This document shows positions 59,628 to 64,000 of a stretch of 64,000 bases of DNA, one piece after another. Each line of letters starts with the position of its first letter. The stretch's first letter is position 1. The DNA is taken from NCBI GenBank assembly GCA_963797565.1, contig CAWCPM010000015.1, positions 385,186 to 449,185 of the forward strand, written 5' to 3'. A program made the position numbers and the translations under genes. The stretch comes from JAICYJ01 sp963797565. Its GTDB lineage: Bacteria; Actinomycetota; Thermoleophilia; Gaiellales; JAICJC01. A model generated the notes under the pieces. That model did not search any database, was not told the DNA's origin, and worked only from the letters and a program-made list of their open reading frames with translations.

Positions 59628-60372
59628 ATGCGTGGCTTCGTCGACATCCACAGCCACATGATCCCGTCGGGGGATGACGGTGTGCGATCGGTGGACGAGG
59701 CGGTGGAGCTGGTGCTCGAGGCGGGGTCGCGCGGCACCGCCGTGCAGTACGCGACGCCGCACGCGATGGACCGCCATCCGTTCACCGACGAGCGGCGCCG
59801 GCGCGTGACGGCGGGCCGCGAGCAGATCCGGGCGCGGCTCGAGGGTCGCGTGGATTTCCGGGTGGGGTGGGAGATCAGCCCGGAGCCGTGGCTGCTCGAG
59901 GTCGACCCGCGCATGCTGTCGATGGAGGGACTCGACGCCTGCCTCCTGGAGCTGCCGCTGCCGCACACCGGCCCACGCGACCTGGACACCTTCGTGGCAT
60001 GCGGCGAGCACATCGCGGCCGCCGGCCTGGTGCCGATCATGGGCCACCCCGAGCGCTGCGACCTGGTCAACGGCGACCTCGACCAGGTCACCGAGCTGCG
60101 CGGGCGCGGCTGGCTGGCCCAGGTGAACGCGTCCAGCCTGCTGGGCCGCCACGGCAGTTGCGTGCAGGATGCCGGCTGGACGCTGGTCGAGACCGGTCGC
60201 GCTGACATCGTCGCCTCCGACGGCCATCGCGCCAACCGCCCGCCATGGTTGGACGAGGCTTTTGGAGCAGTGGTCGCCCGGGTCGGCCGCGAGCGGGCGC
60301 TGCCGCTGTTCACCGGCGCCGCCCTGGCGCCGCTGGCCACGGCTGCCGTTGCCGCGCGCCGAGCCTGCCTAG
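59628..60372 (+). CDS. PHP-domain phosphatase (CpsB/YwqE-like), 3' frame ambiguous
   Basis: A PHP-fold metal-dependent phosphatase, about 248 residues, of the CpsB/CapC/YwqE type that dephosphorylates tyrosine on capsule or exopolysaccharide kinases. Metal motifs include FVDIHSHMIPSGDDG, TPHAMDRHPF, MGHPERCD and ASDGHRANRP. The frame remains open to 60758, antisense to the next gene. A TAG at 60370-60372, sharing CTAG with the BTAD gene stop, lies one base out of frame and would give the family length if one base were extra; I end it there. Its own promoter is a TATCCT 7 nt before ATG 59628. Confidence 0.78.
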
Positions 60373-63201
60373 GACCGATCCTTCAATATCGCCGCCGCGA
60401 TCTCAGCCAGCAACTCGTCCAGGTCCGCGGCGGCGCCGGCTCGGTGCAGCTTGTCCGCCGCCGCATCACCCAGCTCGACCCGCAGCCGCGCGGCGGTGAA
60501 CGACGCGGGACTCGGCCTCGGGCCCGGCGATGGGCACCTCCGCCTGCTCGAACAGGTGGTCGGATGCTCCCAGCAGCCGCATGCCGCTGGCCGCGTCGCC
60601 GTCGGCCAGGGCCAGCTCCGCCGCGCACTCAAGGTCGTAGGCCAGCACCTCGCGGTAGCCGATCGAGCGCGCCTGATCGATGCTCTCGGCCAGCCGCCTG
60701 CGGCAGCCGTCGAGGTCGCCGGCCGCCAGCAGCACCCGGGCGTGGTTGTGCAGCGTGACCGACAGGCCGTCGACGTCGCCCAGCTCGCGCTGGATGACGC
60801 CGGCCTGCTCGGCGTTCGCCGCCGCGGCGGCGAGGTCGCCGCGTCCGCGCTCGATGTCGCTGAGATTGCTGAGCGCGATCGCCAGCCGGGTCAGGTTGCC
60901 GGCCCGGCGGAAGCTGGCGGTGCTCTCGGCGTACAGCGCGGCGGCGCGGTCGAGGTCGCCTTCACCCCAGGCCACGGTTCCCAGCTCGGCGACGCAGGCT
61001 CCGATGTGCTCATCGTCTCCCAGCTCCCGGTAGAGCGCCATCGCCTCCGTCCAGCGCTCCCGCGCCTCCGCGGCGTCACCCTGTCGCCAGGACAGCGCAC
61101 CGCCGACCCGAAGCGCCGTTGCAAGCAGCTCGGGCGTCGCCGTGCGGCTGGCCGCGATCGCCTGGTCGAATATCCGGCGGCCTTCGCTCAGGTGCCCGCG
61201 CACGATCCAGAACTGGCGCATCGCGGCTGCCAGCGCCACCTGGGTGGCGACGTCGTTCTGCTCGGCGGCGGAGGCCAGCGCCGCACGCAGGTTGTCGTGC
61301 TCGAGCTCATACCAGGCGAAGGTGGCCGTGTCGCCGTGACCGGCTCCGATCTCGTCCGCCGCGCGCTGCGCCAGCGCCAGGTAGTGGGCGCGGTGCCGGG
61401 CCAGCGCGTCGCTCTCATCGCCCGCATCCCGCAGACGCTCCTGTGCGTACTCGCGGATCGTCTGCAGCATGCCGTTGCGGCCCGCGGGCGCCAGCACCAG
61501 CCCGTTTTCGATCAGCGCGGGCAGCGTGTGGGCCGGATCGGCGACGGGGTCGACCACCGCGACGGCCGCGGCCGCGTCGAAGCCGCCGGCGAACACGGAG
61601 ATCTGGGCGAACGTGGCCTGCTGGCCGCCGTCCAGCAGCCGGTGGCTCCAGTCGATGGTGGCGCGCAGCGTCCGGTGCCGCACGGGAGCGTCGCGCGGCC
61701 CCTCTGACAGCAGGTCGAGCGCCTGGCCGATGCGGCCGGCCATGTCGTCGATCGGGATCGTGCGACAGCGCGCCGCCGCCAGCTCGATCGCCAGCGGCAG
61801 GCCGTCCAGCCGCCGGCACAGCTCGGCCACCGGCGCCGCGGTGACGTCATCGATCGTGATCTGCGCCGAGGCGCGCGCCCGCTGCGCGAACAGCTGGACG
61901 GCATCGCTCCGCATCACCGTCTCCAGATCGGCGCCGGCTCGCTCCGGCGGAAGCCCCAGCGGCGGCACGCTGTAGACGTGCTCACCGCTCAGCCGCAGCG
62001 GCGTGCGGCTGGTGGCCAGCACCGACAGGCGGGGCACCCCCTGCAGCAGCTGCGTCACGACCGGCGCTCCTTCCAGCAGGTGCTCGAAGTTGTCGAAGAC
62101 GACCAGCGTCGCGCCCCGGTCGCGAAGCGCCGCCAGCTGCGCGTGGGCGTCGCCGCCCTCAAGGCCGATCGCGTCGGCCAGCACGGAGCCGATCAGCTGC
62201 GGATCGGTCAGCCCGGACAGGTCGACGAAGACCGCGCCCCCGGCCAGGTCGGGCTCCAGCTGCTGAGCGGCGGCCAGCGCCAGGCGAGTCTTGCCGGTGC
62301 CGCCGGGGCCGGTCAGCGTCACCAGCCGGGCGCGATCCTCGCGGAACAGCCGCGCCACGTCCGCCAGCTCGGCGGTGCGCCCGACCAGCGGGGTCAGCGA
62401 CACCGGCAGCGTGCTCGCAGGTGCCTTCACCGCCGGTGCGTCCAGCGCGGGATCCTGCTGCAGCATCGCCCGCTCCAGGTCGCGCAGCGGCCGGCCCGGC
62501 TCCATGCCGAGCTGGTCGCGGAGCAGCCGGCGCACCTCGTGGTACCGCTCGATCGCGTCCTTCTGGCGCCCGCTGCGGTAGAGCGCCAGCAGCTGCTGCT
62601 CACGCAGCCGCTCGCGGTAGGGGTTTTGCTCGATCGCGGGTTCGAGGTCGGCCAGCAGCTCGGCGTGGCGGCCCATCGCCAGCTCCGCGTCGCCGCGCAG
62701 CTCGACGGCGGCGAGGCGCAGCTCGTCCAGGGCAGCCGCCTCCAGCATCACCGGCTCGCCCTCCAGGCCCGACAGCGCCGGCCCTCGCCACAGGGCCAGC
62801 GCCGCGGTCACGTCGCGTGCCGCGGCGGCGGGTTCGCCGGCCCCCAGGGCATGGCGGGCTGCGGACATCAGCGCGCGGAAACGGTCGAGGTCGAGCTGCC
62901 CGTCCGCCAGCGCAACCCGGTAGCTGGTGCCGTGCGTCTCGATGCTTTCTGCGCCCAGCACCCGCCGCAGCCCGTGCACGTAGAGCTGCAGCGATCCCAC
63001 GGCCGACACCGGCGGGTTGTCGCCCCAGAGCGTGTCGATCAGCCGTGCACGCGGCACCACGCGGCCGTCGTGGAGCAGCAACACGGCCAGCAGCGCCCGC
63101 TGCTTAGGCGCGCCCAGCGCCAGCTCGACGCCACGGTCGAGCGCCGCAAGCGGCCCCAACATCCGGTACTCCCGGCCATCGCTCGCGTCTGCCTCAACCA
63201 T
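60369..63201 (-). CDS. SARP-like BTAD - NB-ARC - TPR transcriptional regulator, frame interrupted near 60508
   Basis: A regulator of about 943 residues after repair. Residues about 12-100 are an OmpR-type winged HTH (LGAPKQRALLAVLLLHDGRV), then a BTAD domain (LDRFRALMSAARHALGAGEP). The NB-ARC ATPase has Walker A LVTLTGPGGTGKT, Walker B TLVVFDNFEHLL and the GLPLAIELAAAR motif. TPR repeats fill about 600-930. The last part (FTAARLRVELGDAAADKL) continues one frame over, joined by removing a base at the GGG at 60507-60509. This AfsR/MalT-like class senses signals and binds 11-bp-phased repeats. Its target and ligand are unknown. Confidence 0.85.
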
Positions 63202-63286
63202 GCCCTAAGTGGACCTTCAGCGGTGGCCCGGATCCTCCGCGCAGAGGCCGCGACCGGCGCGGCCAAGGAACCGAGGGGAGACCGAA

Positions 63287-63943
63287 ATGAGCTCGCGGAA
63301 GGACATCGGACTGGTGATCAGCGCGGTTGCCGCCGTCGTGTTGTGGGGCGTCGGCCTGCTGATCGCGGTGGGCATGACGAACGAGCCCGACGACAGCGCG
63401 CCCAGCAACCAGATCCTGGCCTACATCCAGCACCACCAGAACCAGGTGGCCGTCGGCTGGTGGCTGTTCGCGTGCGGCGGCGTCGCGTTCGTCTGCTTCG
63501 GCGCGTTCCTGCGCGACCGGCTGCAGCGCTACGAGGGTGGCACCGGCATCGCCTCGTCGCTGGGCTACGCGGGCACGCTCGGCGTCGCCGTCGCCAGCTT
63601 CGGCCTGGCCGGCCCCAAGATCTCGCTGGCGCTTGACGCCGACAAGATCAGCGCCTCGACCGCGGGCGCCCTGTTCGCGAGCACCAACGCCTTCTTCCTC
63701 GGCGCCGAGCTGATGATGATCCTGCCCACGGCCGCGGTCGCGGTGATCGCGTTTCGCACCGGCGTGCTGCCGCGCTGGTGGGCCGTCGTGTCGGCCATCA
63801 TGGCGGTGACGCTGGTGATCGGCCCGATCGGATGGGCGGCCCTGATCTTCGGCACGCCGATCTGGACGCTGGTGACCGGCGCGATGCTCGGCCTGCGCCG
63901 CACCCGCAGCGCGCCGGCGCCGGTGGTGGCGACCGCCTCCTAG
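63287..63943 (+). CDS. small four-helix membrane protein, DUF4386-like
   Basis: A 218-residue membrane protein with about five to six helices, beginning KDIGLVISAVAAVVLWGVGLL and ending before a short Arg-rich tail. I do not recognise a function; it resembles DUF4386-type proteins of unknown role. ATG 63287 has GAGGGGAG about 8 nt before it. It is divergent from the BTAD regulator and could be its target, but no phased repeats were identified in the 85 bp between them. A strong terminator follows. Confidence 0.68.
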   Translation: MSSRKDIGLVISAVAAVVLWGVGLLIAVGMTNEPDDSAPSNQILAYIQHHQNQVAVGWWLFACGGVAFVCFGAFLRDRLQRYEGGTGIASSLGYAGTLGVAVASFGLAGPKISLALDADKISASTAGALFASTNAFFLGAELMMILPTAAVAVIAFRTGVLPRWWAVVSAIMAVTLVIGPIGWAALIFGTPIWTLVTGAMLGLRRTRSAPAPVVATAS

Positions 63944-63961
63944 CCAAGACGGGCGGCGCGG

Positions 63962-63999
63962 ACGGGCGCGGTGCCGGGCTCCAGGCACCGCGCCCGTTT
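63962..63999 (+). terminator. Rho-independent terminator
   Basis: A 14-bp perfect stem (63962-63975 with 63984-63997) encloses an 8-nt loop and is followed by TTT just before the window end. The arm contains GGTGCC/GGCACC, as in the inverted repeat near 43.9 kb. Confidence 0.8.
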
Positions 64000-64000
64000 G

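Noticed and set aside
61978..63636. Plus-strand open frame opposite the BTAD regulator
   Set aside because: Antisense to conserved NB-ARC and BTAD domains.

Overview
The window is very G+C-rich DNA with densely packed genes, many short overlaps (ATGA, GTGA, TGATG) and many GTG starts. Gene content points to an actinobacterium: coenzyme F420 genes (cofC, cofD, cofE) with several F420-type oxidoreductases, a mycothiol-type formaldehyde dehydrogenase next to its usual metallo-hydrolase, a BTAD/SARP-type regulator and flavin-dependent ThyX. Many start codons lie 6-8 nt after a TANNNT -10 element, so much of the transcription looks leaderless. Class Thermoleophilia is my best guess, from the overall mix and the primary sigma factor. 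I see no transposase, phage gene or CRISPR array.

Layout. 1-9 kb: 3' end of lon, a zinc carboxypeptidase, a membrane protein, a secreted glycoside-hydrolase-like protein, a 2-oxoglutarate dioxygenase, an arylamine N-acetyltransferase, a D-aminopeptidase, a DUF6624-like protein, a nitroreductase and a methyltransferase. 9-16 kb: formaldehyde dehydrogenase + metallo-beta-lactamase-fold protein + two cupins, a PilZ protein, and a TetR-controlled drug exporter with a perfect palindromic operator. 16-23 kb: a membrane molybdopterin protein, a 225-bp inverted-repeat element, gamma-glutamyltransferase, a diguanylate cyclase, thyX with a pteridine-reductase-like SDR, and superoxide dismutase. 22-31 kb: glycosyltransferase / maltokinase-like kinase / SIS cassette, tag, pgsA, plsY, an alcohol dehydrogenase, folE2, mutM and a class 3 asparaginase. 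31-39 kb: rpoD, tRNA-Tyr, a GT4 glycosyltransferase, and a 1170-residue fusion of class III cyclase, AAA/STAND ATPase and solute-binding domain, followed by a BKACE enzyme. 39-47 kb: F420 island. 47-60 kb: a polyamine-type ABC transporter, two class III aminotransferases, glycerate 2-kinase, a divergent enolase, a GntR regulator and a phytoene-dehydrogenase-like flavoenzyme, tied together by a 12-bp motif present at three promoters. 59-64 kb: a PHP phosphatase-like gene, a BTAD-NB-ARC-TPR regulator and a small membrane protein ending in a strong terminator.

The best candidates for undescribed biology are: (i) the cyclase-STAND-binding-protein fusion, apparently a cytoplasmic one-protein signalling device; (ii) the GntR-motif-linked catabolic cluster, which would import an amine-bearing compound, transaminate it and feed carbon in through glycerate, 2-phosphoglycerate and PEP; and (iii) compact divergent promoters in which both -10 elements overlap and both mRNAs begin at or next to the start codon.

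Caution: seven conserved genes (lon, M14 peptidase, GT1, BKACE, grpB-like, PHP, BTAD regulator) are broken by what looks like one extra base. In five of these, removing one base from a run of three or four G or C repairs the frame. I read these as probable sequence errors rather than real pseudogenes.
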